Positions 43,481 to 51,468 of a stretch of 64,000 nucleotides of DNA are shown piece after piece (position 1 is the first letter of the stretch; every line of letters starts with the position of its first letter). Both the position numbers and the translations under genes were made by a program. A model generated the notes under the pieces. It did not search any database. It had not been told where the DNA came from and worked only from the letters and a program-made list of their open reading frames with translations. The stretch is from Caballeronia ptereochthonis (GTDB lineage: Bacteria > Pseudomonadota > Gammaproteobacteria > Burkholderiales > Burkholderiaceae): the NCBI RefSeq assembly GCF_001545075.1, contig NZ_FCOB02000001.1:186001-250000 (forward strand), written 5' to 3'.

Positions 43481-43972
43481 CTATACCTTGAGGATGCGCT
43501 CGCCCCGGCCGATGCCGGAGCTGCCCGTGCGAACCGTTTCGAGGATCGCCGTGGCGTCGAGCGCCTGAATGAACGCGTCGAGCTTGTCGCTCGCGCCCGT
43601 CAGTTCCATCGTGTAGGTCTTCTCGGTCACGTCGATGATGCGGCCGCGGAAAATATCCGCCATGCGCTTCATCTCTTCGCGCTCCTTGCCGACCGCCCTT
43701 ACCTTGATGAGCATCAGCTCGCGCTCGATGTGGGCGCCCTCTGTCAGGTCGACCACTTTCACCACCTCGATCAGGCGGTTCAGGTGCTTCGTGATCTGTT
43801 CGATCACGTCGTCCGAGCCAATCGAGACGATGGTCAGCCGTGACAGCGAGCTGTCTTCGGTCGGCGCCACCGTCAGCGTTTCGATGTTATAACCGCGCGC
43901 CGAAAAGAGACCGACGACACGCGATAACGCGCCCGGCTCGTTTTCCAGCAAAACGGAGATGATGTGTTTCAT
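43481..43972 (-). CDS. ilvH: Acetolactate synthase small (regulatory) subunit
   Basis: 163-aa regulatory subunit. The N-terminal ACT domain (MKHIISVLLENEPGALSRV) is followed by the GLFSARGYNIETLTVAPTED segment that forms the valine-binding site. It activates the large subunit and confers feedback inhibition. It sits 109 bases after ilvI and 77 bases before ilvC, forming the usual ilvIHC operon. Confidence 0.97.
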   Translation of the reverse strand: MKHIISVLLENEPGALSRVVGLFSARGYNIETLTVAPTEDSSLSRLTIVSIGSDDVIEQITKHLNRLIEVVKVVDLTEGAHIERELMLIKVRAVGKEREEMKRMADIFRGRIIDVTEKTYTMELTGASDKLDAFIQALDATAILETVRTGSSGIGRGERILKV

Positions 43973-44081
43973 TGTCGTGATTCCCGATGTTTATCCAGAA
44001 TGGCGTTTGTCGAAAAACCCGCGCGCAGCACTCGTCCTTTTTGAAGACAGGTGCGCGCGAGCCTCGCGAATCAAACCCGCG

Positions 44082-45845
44082 TTATAGATCCTCAGACCCG
44101 AGCAGCATTTCCGTGATGCCCTTGCCTGCCTGCACCATCGGGAATACGTTTTCGGTGGGATCGGTCTGGAAGTCGAGAAATACGGTGCGGTCCTTGAGAC
44201 GCAGCGCTTCCTTGAGCGCCGGCTCGACGTCCGCGGTCTTTTCGACACGAATGCCGACATGGCCGTATGCCTCGGCGAGCTTCACGAAGTCGGGCAGCGC
44301 ATCCATGTACGAGCTGGAGTAGCGCTTCTTGTATTCGATCTGCTGCCACTGGCGCACCATGCCGAGATAGCGGTTGTTCAGCGAGATGATCTTGACGGGC
44401 GTGTTGTACTGCTTGCACGTCGAGAGCTCCTGAATGCACATCTGGATGGAGCCTTCGCCCGTGATGCAGACCACTTCGTCGTCCGGATAGGCCATCTTCA
44501 CGCCCATCGCGGCGGGCAGGCCGAAGCCCATCGTGCCGAGGCCGCCCGAGTTGATCCAGCGGCGCGGCTTGTTGAACGGATAGAACTGCGCCGCCCACAT
44601 CTGATGCTGGCCGACATCCGAGCACACGAACGCGTTGCCGTCGGTCAGCTCCCAGAGCTTTTCGACGACGTACTGCGGCTTGATGATCTCGCTCTTGCGG
44701 TCGTAGGCGAGGCAATCCTTCGCGCGCCAGCCTTCGATCTCGTCCCACCACGTCTTGAGCGCCTGCGTGTCCGGGCCGTGCTCGGCGTGCTGAAGCTGCT
44801 CGATGAGTTCCTTCAGCACTTCCTTCACGTCGCCGACGATCGGAATATCGACCTTCACGCGCTTGGAAATGGACGACGGATCGACGTCGATATGGATGAT
44901 CTTGCGCGGCGACGACGCGAAGTGCTTCGGATCGCCGATCACGCGGTCGTCGAAGCGCGCGCCGATGGCGATCAGCACGTCGCAGTTCTGCATCGCCATG
45001 TTGGCTTCGTACGTGCCGTGCATGCCGAGCATGCCGAGGAACTTCTTGTCGCTCGCGCGATAGCCGCCCAGGCCCATCAGCGTGTTGGTGACGGGATAGC
45101 CGAGCAGATCGGCGAACTGGTTCAGCTCGCGCGATGCATCCGCCAGGATGATGCCGCCGCCGGTATAGATATACGGGCGCTTGGCCGACAGCAGCAGTTG
45201 CACCGCCTTGCGGATCTGGCCCGAATGGCCCTTGGTGACCGGATTGTAGGAGCGCAGCGACACGCTCTTGAGCGGCTCGTACTTGCACGGCGCCTTCGAC
45301 ACATCCTTCGGAATGTCGATCAGCACCGGACCGGGACGGCCCGTGCGGGCAATGTAGAAGGCCTTCTTGACGGTCGCGGCGAGGTCGCGCACGTCCTTCA
45401 CGAGGAAGTTGTGCTTCACGCAGGGACGCGTGATGCCGACGGTATCGCACTCCTGGAACGCGTCGAGGCCGATGGCCGCGGTGGGCACCTGGCCGCTGAT
45501 GACGACGAGCGGAATGGAATCCATGTAGGCCGTGGCGATGCCCGTGACGGCATTGGTGACGCCCGGGCCGGAAGTCACGAGGCACACACCCACCTTGCCG
45601 GTGGAGCGCGAATAGGCGTCGGCGGCGTGCACGGCGGCCTGCTCGTGGCGCACGAGAATGTGCTGGATCTGGTCCTGCTTGTACAGCTCGTCGTAGATGT
45701 AGAGTACCGAGCCGCCGGGATAGCCCCAGATGAACTCGACGTTCTCGTCGGCAAGCGCGCGCATGAGCACGGTGCCGCCAATGGAGTCAGCTTCTTGAGG
45801 GGGAGTGGTATCCGACGTGGAGAATTCCGCGCTAGGCATGTTCAT
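44082..45845 (-). CDS. ilvI: Acetolactate synthase large (catalytic) subunit
   Basis: 587-aa thiamine-diphosphate enzyme. The N-terminal Pyr domain contains the catalytic glutamate in VRHEQAAVHAADAYSR, the central domain binds FAD, and the C-terminal PP domain has the TPP motif GEGSIQMCIQEL ending in SLNNRYLGM. It makes acetolactate and acetohydroxybutyrate. ATG at 45845 is used, with AAAGG about seven bases upstream; a second in-frame ATG lies two codons later. It heads the ilv operon with a leader of about 140 nt. Confidence 0.97.
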   Translation of the reverse strand: MNMPSAEFSTSDTTPPQEADSIGGTVLMRALADENVEFIWGYPGGSVLYIYDELYKQDQIQHILVRHEQAAVHAADAYSRSTGKVGVCLVTSGPGVTNAVTGIATAYMDSIPLVVISGQVPTAAIGLDAFQECDTVGITRPCVKHNFLVKDVRDLAATVKKAFYIARTGRPGPVLIDIPKDVSKAPCKYEPLKSVSLRSYNPVTKGHSGQIRKAVQLLLSAKRPYIYTGGGIILADASRELNQFADLLGYPVTNTLMGLGGYRASDKKFLGMLGMHGTYEANMAMQNCDVLIAIGARFDDRVIGDPKHFASSPRKIIHIDVDPSSISKRVKVDIPIVGDVKEVLKELIEQLQHAEHGPDTQALKTWWDEIEGWRAKDCLAYDRKSEIIKPQYVVEKLWELTDGNAFVCSDVGQHQMWAAQFYPFNKPRRWINSGGLGTMGFGLPAAMGVKMAYPDDEVVCITGEGSIQMCIQELSTCKQYNTPVKIISLNNRYLGMVRQWQQIEYKKRYSSSYMDALPDFVKLAEAYGHVGIRVEKTADVEPALKEALRLKDRTVFLDFQTDPTENVFPMVQAGKGITEMLLGSEDL

Positions 45846-46254
45846 TCATCACCTTTCGAATTTTCGGCAAAAAATTGATCGGGTGCTCTCTACCGGGCTT
45901 GTGGCTCGGGTTCAAGCGGCGCGTCTTGGTTTGACAGGCGTGCTTCTTGGGCTCGCCTCAAATTAGACATTTCACTTTATGATGCGAGTCGGAAAATGTA
46001 GCCCGGCGCGCGCGGCGGGTCAAGCAAAAAGTTTCCGAACAGTCCGATGGCGGCTTTCCGCACGATTTTGCGGTAAAAGCGGCGCGCAAGCGCAACCTGT
46101 CGGACATACGCGCATTGCACCGGATGCGCGCCTCAAGTGGCAACAAAACCTCGCATTTTCTCCGGATGCCGCGAAACTTTGCTAGGATTCGCAGGTTTTC
46201 CTCGAACTCCACGATCCCTTTCGACGCAAATTCGTTGCGCCGGGTCCCCAACGG
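45846..46254. promoter_or_regulatory. Divergent control region between ilvI and the ECF sigma gene
   Basis: 409 bases that hold the ilv promoter (45995-46023), its leader with a possible 26-codon upstream reading frame (45890-45970 on the minus strand), and the unresolved promoter of the sigma-factor gene. No other gene is visible. Confidence 0.7.
45995..46023 (-). promoter_or_regulatory. Promoter of the ilvIHC operon
   Basis: On the minus strand, TTGACC (46018-46023) and TACATT (45995-46000) are separated by exactly 17 bases. The predicted start near 45988 gives a leader of about 143 nt before ilvI. Confidence 0.65.
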
Positions 46255-46818
46255 ATGGCATCAGACAAGGAACTCGCCGATTTCCTGGCGGGCGTCGAAA
46301 GACGCGCGTTCAAGCAGACCGTGTACACCGTTCGCGACGACGACGCGGCGCTCGACGTCGTGCAAGACGCGATGATCAAGCTGGCCGAAAAGTACGGCGA
46401 TCGTCCGTCGTCCGAGCTTCCGCTTTTGTTCCAGCGTATCCTTCAGAACGCGACGCACGATTACTTCCGTCGCCAGAAGGTGCGCAACACCTGGGTCAGC
46501 CTCTTCTCGTCCTTCGGCAGCGCGGACGACGACGAATTCGACCCGCTCGAGACCTTCGAATCCGGAGACGGCGCGGTCGGCAGCGAAAGCAGCGAGAACA
46601 AACTGGAGCGCGAACAGGTACTGAATCTGATCGACGCGGAAATCCAGAAACTGCCCGCGCGTCAACGGGAAGCTTTTCTCATGCGTTACTGGGAAGACAT
46701 GGATGTCGCTGAGACGGCCGCCGCGATGGGTTGCTCCGAGGGCAGCGTGAAGACGCACTGTTCACGCGCCACGCATGCCCTCGCACAAGCCCTGAAAGCC
46801 AAAGGGATCACGCTATGA
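46255..46818 (+). CDS. ECF-family RNA polymerase sigma factor
   Basis: 187-aa sigma-70-family factor with only regions 2 and 4. Region 2 lies at about residues 15-90 (DAALDVVQDAMIKLAEKY, then LLFQRILQNATHDYFRR), and region 4 at about 125-185 (LPARQREAFLMRYWEDMDVAETAAAMGCSEGSVKTH, shown here only as landmark). A charged linker rich in Asp, Glu and Ser lies between them. The stop overlaps the next start by four bases (ATGA), so it is translationally coupled to the DUF3619 gene. The regulated genes are unknown. A typical sigma-E-like autoregulatory promoter was not found upstream. Confidence 0.9.
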   Translation: MASDKELADFLAGVERRAFKQTVYTVRDDDAALDVVQDAMIKLAEKYGDRPSSELPLLFQRILQNATHDYFRRQKVRNTWVSLFSSFGSADDDEFDPLETFESGDGAVGSESSENKLEREQVLNLIDAEIQKLPARQREAFLMRYWEDMDVAETAAAMGCSEGSVKTHCSRATHALAQALKAKGITL

Positions 46819-47267
46819 GTTCCGCTCTTGAAACAAAGGAAAACGAGTTCGCGCTGAAGCTGGTGCGCGCGCTGGACGAAAACACGTCGAATATTCCGAC
46901 CGCGGCTGTCGACCGGCTGGCAGCGGCGCGGCGCGCCGCGATCGCGCGCAAGAAGCCGGAGAAAGCGGCCGTCGCGGTGGCCGCGCCCGCCTTCACGCCG
47001 GCGCTCGCCGGTGCGGGCGGCACGCTCGCCACGGGCGGCTCCGGAGGCGATCACCGCGCGAAGCGCCTGCTCGCGCGGCTCGGCGGACTCGGGCTCGCCT
47101 GGCCGCTCGCGGCGCTCATCATCGGGCTCGCGGGCATCGCGTACTGGGAAGACCAGCAGCGCAAGGCGGAACTGGCCGACATCGACGCGGCCATGATGAG
47201 CGACAGCCTGCCGATCGACGCCTATCTCGATCACGGCTTCAACGCGTACCTGACGCGCAATCATTAA
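46815..47267 (+). CDS. DUF3619 single-pass membrane protein, candidate anti-sigma factor
   Basis: 150-aa protein. A cytoplasmic-looking N-terminal part of about 85 residues (helical, charged, then Ala-rich) is followed by one transmembrane segment (about residues 92-113) and a short acidic periplasmic tail. This layout, and the four-base overlap with an ECF sigma gene, is what anti-sigma factors show, but no zinc-binding HxxxCxxC motif is visible. Anti-sigma function is therefore an inference from context. DUF3619 has no assigned function that I know of. Confidence 0.8.
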   Translation: MSSALETKENEFALKLVRALDENTSNIPTAAVDRLAAARRAAIARKKPEKAAVAVAAPAFTPALAGAGGTLATGGSGGDHRAKRLLARLGGLGLAWPLAALIIGLAGIAYWEDQQRKAELADIDAAMMSDSLPIDAYLDHGFNAYLTRNH

Positions 47268-47295
47268 GCACTGAATACAGCGGGGGAATTTTCGG

Positions 47296-48063
47296 GTGAG
47301 TTACAAGCGCGGTCTCGCGATTGTCTTTGGTTGCGCGATTGCGGGTCTCGTCGCGTTCGCCGCGACCTATCCGCGCTTCTACTCCACCACGGCCGCCGCG
47401 CCCACCGTCGCGGCCGCGCCGAGCGGCGGCTCGGTCACGGCCGCCGATTCGAATCTCTCGCCGCTGTCCACGCTGTCTTCCGAAGGTCCGCTGTCCTGGA
47501 GTCATCTGACCGAAGCGCAGCACGTCGCGCTCGCACCGTTCGCGACCCAGTGGGATTCATTTTCCGACGAGCGCAAGCAGAAGTGGCTGAAGATCGCGTC
47601 GCGGTTCCATCGCATGTCGCCCGAAGCGCAGAAGCATCTGCATCAGCGCATGGAGGAATGGGTGCGGCTCACGCCCGACCAGCGCAAGGTCGCGCGCGAG
47701 AATTATCAGGTTTCCAAGGCGGTGCCGCTGGAGAAGCGCGAAAAGGCTTGGGACGCCTATCAAAAGCTGTCCGAAGAGCAGAAGAAGAAACTGGCCGCGA
47801 GCGAACGCGTGCGCCGTCCGACCATCGTTTCCGCGCCGCCCACGGGCAAGACCGAAGTGAAGGACATCAATCGCCTCGTCACGGCGCGCGAGCAAGGCCA
47901 CGTCGCGGGCTCCGCGGAAAGCGGATCGGGCGCGGCCCCACCGGCTGCGCCAGTCTCCGGCGTGCCCGCGCAGCCGGCCATTCCGAACGCCGCGAGCATC
48001 GTTCCGGCCACGCCGATTCCGGTGTCGCCGCAGCAGGCGCCCTCGATGTACAACGGCTCGTGA
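47296..48063 (+). CDS. DUF3106 protein with LTPxQR-type helical repeats
   Basis: 255 aa starting at a GTG. An N-terminal hydrophobic segment (about residues 8-25) acts as signal anchor or signal peptide. The central part (about 70-170) is helical with repeated W/F-x-x-L-(T/S)-x-x-(Q/E)-(R/K) units: LTEAQHVAL, FSDERKQKWL, LTPDQRKVAR, LSEEQKKKL. These recall the LTxxQ periplasmic proteins CpxP, Spy and CnrX, although clear homology is not established. The C-terminal third is Pro/Ala-rich. It lies downstream of the sigma/DUF3619 pair and may be a periplasmic component of that system. Confidence 0.8.
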   Translation: MSYKRGLAIVFGCAIAGLVAFAATYPRFYSTTAAAPTVAAAPSGGSVTAADSNLSPLSTLSSEGPLSWSHLTEAQHVALAPFATQWDSFSDERKQKWLKIASRFHRMSPEAQKHLHQRMEEWVRLTPDQRKVARENYQVSKAVPLEKREKAWDAYQKLSEEQKKKLAASERVRRPTIVSAPPTGKTEVKDINRLVTAREQGHVAGSAESGSGAAPPAAPVSGVPAQPAIPNAASIVPATPIPVSPQQAPSMYNGS

Positions 48064-48079
48064 GCGCGCGTTCGACGGC

Positions 48080-48604
48080 ATGAGCGCCCCCGCCGCCATC
48101 ACCGACACCGTCCCGCCGATGCGCGCGCCCGCCCTGCGCCGCCGCCTCGCGACGATGGTCTACGAAGGCGTCATCCTGTTCGGCGTCGTGTTCATCGCCG
48201 GCTATCTCTTCAGCACGCTCACGCAGCAGCGCAACGGCCTCACGCATCACGACTGGCTGATGTCATGGATCGGCCTCGTGCTCGCCGCCTACTTCGTGTA
48301 CTTCTGGACCCACGGCGGCCAGACCCTGCCGATGAAAACCTGGCGCCTCAAGGTCGTCGACGCGCACGGCCAGCCCGTCAGGCCCGCTCGCGCGCTTGCC
48401 CGCCATGCGCTCGCGTGGCTGTGGTTCCTGCCGCCGCTCGCGCTGCATCCGCTGCTCTCGCTCGCCGTGCCGCAGACGCTCGCCGTGTTCGCGGTGTGGG
48501 TCGTGCTGTGGGCCGCCGCCGTGTGGCTCGATCCCGCGCGCCAGTTCCTCCATGACCGCCTCGCCGGCACGCGCATCGTCGCCGTTCAGCCCGCCACCAA
48601 GTAA
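48080..48604 (+). CDS. RDD family membrane protein
   Basis: 174-aa polytopic membrane protein of the RDD family. An Arg-rich first helix region (RRRLATMVYEGVILFGVVF) is followed by the typical GGQTLPMKTWRLKVVDAHG loop and a C-terminal DPARQFLHDRLAGTRIV motif. There are about four hydrophobic segments. RDD proteins are of diverse or unknown transport-like function. It starts 16 bases after the DUF3106 gene, completing a four-gene unit headed by the sigma factor. Confidence 0.85.
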   Translation: MSAPAAITDTVPPMRAPALRRRLATMVYEGVILFGVVFIAGYLFSTLTQQRNGLTHHDWLMSWIGLVLAAYFVYFWTHGGQTLPMKTWRLKVVDAHGQPVRPARALARHALAWLWFLPPLALHPLLSLAVPQTLAVFAVWVVLWAAAVWLDPARQFLHDRLAGTRIVAVQPATK

Positions 48605-48624
48605 GTAATAAGAACTTCTTGTGA

Positions 48625-48642
48625 CTGTCACGGCTCGGTCAC
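48625..48642 (+). promoter_or_regulatory. Candidate PHO box
   Basis: Two 7-base direct repeats, CTGTCAC (48625-48631) and CGGTCAC (48636-48642), are separated by four bases, the spacing of the PhoB-binding PHO box (consensus CTGTCAT-N4-CTGTCAT/C). Each half has six of seven matches. The same bases also contain an inverted repeat TGTGAC/GTCACA, so chance or another regulator is possible. No convincing -10 is seen downstream. Confidence 0.5.
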
Positions 48643-48687
48643 AGCCGCATGGCGCAATGCGCATACCGAAACTCGATGCGCGAGCCA

Positions 48688-49683
48688 ATGGCCTTCAACT
48701 CGTCAGCCCACCCGGCAATCGACCCGCCCTTCGAACCGACTTCCCCTTTCCGCTTCGGCAATGGCGACCTGCGCGCCGGTCCCTTCGCGCTTCGGTCAGA
48801 ATCCACCGAATCCTCCGATTCCGCCTCCGCGAGCACGCCGGATTGCGCCGATGCGCGTCTCGCCGCGCCGGTGCACGACGGCGTTTCAGGCGACTCCCCC
48901 GACGCGCCGCACCGCTATCGCACGATCTGGCTGTCCGACATCCACCTCGGCTCGGGCGGCTGCCAGGCGCAGTACCTGCTCGACTTCCTGCGTCATCACG
49001 AGTCGGAGTATCTGTACCTCGTGGGCGACATCATCGACGGCTGGCAGCTTCGCAAGGGCTGGTTCTGGCCGCAGGCGCACAACGACGTCGTGCAGAAGAT
49101 CCTGCGCAAGGCGCGCAAGGGCACGCAGGTCGTCTACATCCCCGGCAACCACGACGAAGCCGCGCGCCAGTTCTGCGACCTCGCGTTCGGCGACATCCAC
49201 GTGCGCGGCGAAGCGTTCCACACGACGCTCGCGGGCAAGCGACTGTGGATCGTGCACGGCGATCTCTTCGACGGCGTGATCCAGCACGCGAAATGGCTCG
49301 CCTATCTCGGCGACACCGCCTACACCGTCATCCTGCTGCTCAACCGCTGGTTCAACCGCGTGCGCACCAGGCTCGGCTTCAACTACTGGTCGCTGTCGCA
49401 GTACCTGAAGCATCAGGTGAAGAACGCCGTGAACTTCATCTCGCAGTTCGAGCGCGTGATGACCGACGAGGCGCGCCGCCGCGGCTGCGACGGCGTCGTA
49501 TGCGGGCACATCCACAAGGCGGAGATCCGCGACATCGACGGCGTTCTCTACTGCAACGACGGCGACTGGGTGGAAAGCCTCTCCGCGCTCGTCGAGACCT
49601 ATGACGGTGAACTGAAGGTCATCTACTGGACCGTAATGCGCTCGCCCGCGCAGCGCGCCACGCGAGCGCGCGCGACGGTCTGA
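48688..49683 (+). CDS. Metallophosphoesterase, PlcP-like (LpxH-related)
   Basis: 331 aa from ATG 48688. About the first 70 residues are variable; the calcineurin-type core then shows all metal motifs: SDIHLG, GDIIDGW, PGNHDE, HGD and GHIHKAEI. The segments IDGWQLRKGWFWPQ and LNRWFNRVRTRLGF are close to the PlcP group, which releases diacylglycerol from phospholipids under phosphate limitation, rather than to true LpxH. Two in-frame ATGs upstream (48649, 48676) exist, but a candidate PHO box ends at 48642, which favours a later start. It is followed by a glycosyltransferase and DgkA genes. UDP-diacylglucosamine hydrolase activity is the alternative. Confidence 0.78.
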   Translation: MAFNSSAHPAIDPPFEPTSPFRFGNGDLRAGPFALRSESTESSDSASASTPDCADARLAAPVHDGVSGDSPDAPHRYRTIWLSDIHLGSGGCQAQYLLDFLRHHESEYLYLVGDIIDGWQLRKGWFWPQAHNDVVQKILRKARKGTQVVYIPGNHDEAARQFCDLAFGDIHVRGEAFHTTLAGKRLWIVHGDLFDGVIQHAKWLAYLGDTAYTVILLLNRWFNRVRTRLGFNYWSLSQYLKHQVKNAVNFISQFERVMTDEARRRGCDGVVCGHIHKAEIRDIDGVLYCNDGDWVESLSALVETYDGELKVIYWTVMRSPAQRATRARATV

Positions 49684-49763
49684 ACGTCGCGCCAGCCAAT
49701 CGAAAAAGCCGCAACCACCGCGCAGCAACCACAACGCAGCAACCAAAACCTGGGCCGAATCCG

Positions 49764-50795
49764 ATGAAAATCATGATCGTTACCGACGCATGGGAGCCGC
49801 AGGTCAACGGCGTCGTGCGCACGCTCACGCAAACGACGAAGGAGCTCAGCGCGCTCGGGCATCGCGTGGAACTGCTCACGCCGCTCGAATTCAAGACGAT
49901 TCCCTGCCCGACCTATCCCGAGATCCGCCTCTCGCTGATGCCGGGGCGACGTGTCGGCGAGCGCATCAACGCCTTCGAGCCGGACGCGCTGCACATCGCG
50001 ACCGAAGGGCCGCTCGGGCTCGCCGCTCGCGCCTATGCACTGCGTCACAAGCTGCCGTTCACGACGGCGTATCACACGCGTTTTCCCGAGTACGTGAAGG
50101 CGCGCTTCGGCATCCCGCTCGCGATGACGTATCGCTTCCTGCACTGGTTCCACCGGCACTCGCAGGCGGTGATGGCGCCGACGCCCGTCGTGAAGAGCGA
50201 TCTCGAGCGCTACGGCTTCACCAACGTCGTGCTGTGGACGCGCGGCGTCGATCTCGACATCTTCCATCCGATGGAGTCGAAGGTGCTCAACACCGCGCGG
50301 CCGATCTTCCTGTATGTCGGACGCGTGGCGGTCGAGAAGAACGTCGAGGCGTTCCTCAAGCTCGATCTTCCCGGCTCGAAATGGGTCGCGGGCGAAGGTC
50401 CGGCGCTCGCCGAACTGAAGTCGCGTTATACGAACGTCAACTATCTCGGCGTGCTGTCGCAGCCCGAGCTGGCGAAGGTTTATGCGGCGGCCGACGTCTT
50501 CGTGTTCCCGAGCCGCACCGATACCTTCGGCCTCGTGCTGCTCGAGGCGATGGCCTGCGGCACGCCGGTCGCGGCGTATCCGGTGACCGGCCCGATCGAC
50601 GTACTCGGCGAGAACGGCCCGGGCGCGCTCCACGACGACCTGCGCGAAGCCTGCCTGCAGGCGCTGAAGATCGAGCGCGCCGATGCGCGCGCGTGGGCCG
50701 AGCGCTTTTCGTGGCGCGCGGCGTCGGAGCAATTCGCTTCGCATCTGCGGCAGTTCGGACCGCGCGAGACGAGTTCGGACCGGGCGGCCGCATGA
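49764..50795 (+). CDS. GT4 glycosyltransferase, Agt-like (diacylglycerol glycosyltransferase)
   Basis: 343-aa GT-B fold glycosyltransferase of family 4. The N-terminal acceptor domain begins MKIMIVTDAWEPQVNGVVR. The C-terminal donor domain has the E-x7-E-type region DTFGLVLLEAMACGTPVAAY. The segments EGPLGLAARAYALR and TAYHTRFPEYVKAR match the bacterial Agt group, which adds sugars to diacylglycerol in phosphate-starved rhizobia and related bacteria. MgtA-like mannosyltransferase is an alternative. It follows the PlcP-like gene by 80 bases, and its stop overlaps the dgkA start by four bases. Confidence 0.8.
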   Translation: MKIMIVTDAWEPQVNGVVRTLTQTTKELSALGHRVELLTPLEFKTIPCPTYPEIRLSLMPGRRVGERINAFEPDALHIATEGPLGLAARAYALRHKLPFTTAYHTRFPEYVKARFGIPLAMTYRFLHWFHRHSQAVMAPTPVVKSDLERYGFTNVVLWTRGVDLDIFHPMESKVLNTARPIFLYVGRVAVEKNVEAFLKLDLPGSKWVAGEGPALAELKSRYTNVNYLGVLSQPELAKVYAAADVFVFPSRTDTFGLVLLEAMACGTPVAAYPVTGPIDVLGENGPGALHDDLREACLQALKIERADARAWAERFSWRAASEQFASHLRQFGPRETSSDRAAA

Positions 50796-51343
50796 CCCGA
50801 CGCGGCGTGGCGCAGGAACGGGCCGAAGCGAACGCGCGCGCAGCGCCGGGCCGCCCGCGCGAGCGTGATCCTTTCGACGACGACATCGACGACGTCGACG
50901 ACACGCCGGCCCAGTCGCGCGAGCCGTTGAGCCCCGACGATCTGCCCTTCAATCCGTACAAGGGCAATCGCGGCCTCACGCGCGCCTGGCATGCGATGAA
51001 GAACTCGCTCTACGGCTTTCGCGTCGCGATCCGCGAGGAAAGCGCGTTCCGCCAGGAACTGACGCTCGCCGCGATCCTTTTGCCGTGCAGCCTGTTCGTG
51101 CCCGTCGCGCCCGTTGAGCGCGCGGCGCTGATCGCCTCCGTCCTGCTCGTGCTGATCGTCGAGCTGCTCAATTCGAGCGTGGAAGCGGCCATCGACCGCA
51201 TCTCGCTCGAACGCCACGAACTCTCGAAACGCGCGAAGGATCTCGGCAGCGCGGCCGTGATGGTGGCGCTCGCCGTCTGCGTGCTCACATGGGGTCTGAT
51301 TCTCTGGCCGCTTGCATCCGCGTGGCTGGCGCGTATCTTATAA
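50792..51343 (+). CDS. dgkA: Diacylglycerol kinase (DgkA)
   Basis: 183-aa small membrane kinase. The core carries the family motif ELLNSSVEAAIDRISLERHELSKRAKD-like segment (landmarks: NSSVEAAIDR, then KRAKDLGSAAV) and three transmembrane helices, the last at about residues 160-180. It phosphorylates diacylglycerol to phosphatidic acid. Compared with the 122-aa E. coli enzyme, it has about 60 extra N-terminal residues rich in Asp and Arg. The ATGA overlap with the glycosyltransferase gene indicates coupling and supports a joint role in diacylglycerol handling. Confidence 0.9.
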   Translation: MTRRGVAQERAEANARAAPGRPRERDPFDDDIDDVDDTPAQSREPLSPDDLPFNPYKGNRGLTRAWHAMKNSLYGFRVAIREESAFRQELTLAAILLPCSLFVPVAPVERAALIASVLLVLIVELLNSSVEAAIDRISLERHELSKRAKDLGSAAVMVALAVCVLTWGLILWPLASAWLARIL

Positions 51344-51468
51344 ATAACCAGACCGCCGCGCGAGGCCGCGTCCGTGCAGCCGAACGACCAGTTTATAATC
51401 GTCCGACATTCTCAAAAATAGCAACGGAAGCGGCCGCGCGAACGCTCATCCCGAGCCGCCGCGGCCCG

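Noticed and set aside
45890..45970. Classical branched-chain leader peptide for ilv attenuation
   Set aside because: The short frame has only three Leu codons and no Ile or Val, and no terminator/antiterminator pair with a T-run follows. It is kept only as an unexplained upstream frame.
46141..46254. Sigma-E-type autoregulated promoter before the ECF gene
   Set aside because: GAAACTT occurs near 46169, but the nearest TCGAA-like -10 is about 22 bases away, too far for an ECF promoter.
48649..48687. Longer N terminus of the PlcP-like protein from ATG 48649
   Set aside because: A PHO-box-like element ends at 48642, which would leave no room for a promoter and leader. The extra residues show no conservation pattern and no ribosome-binding site precedes them.
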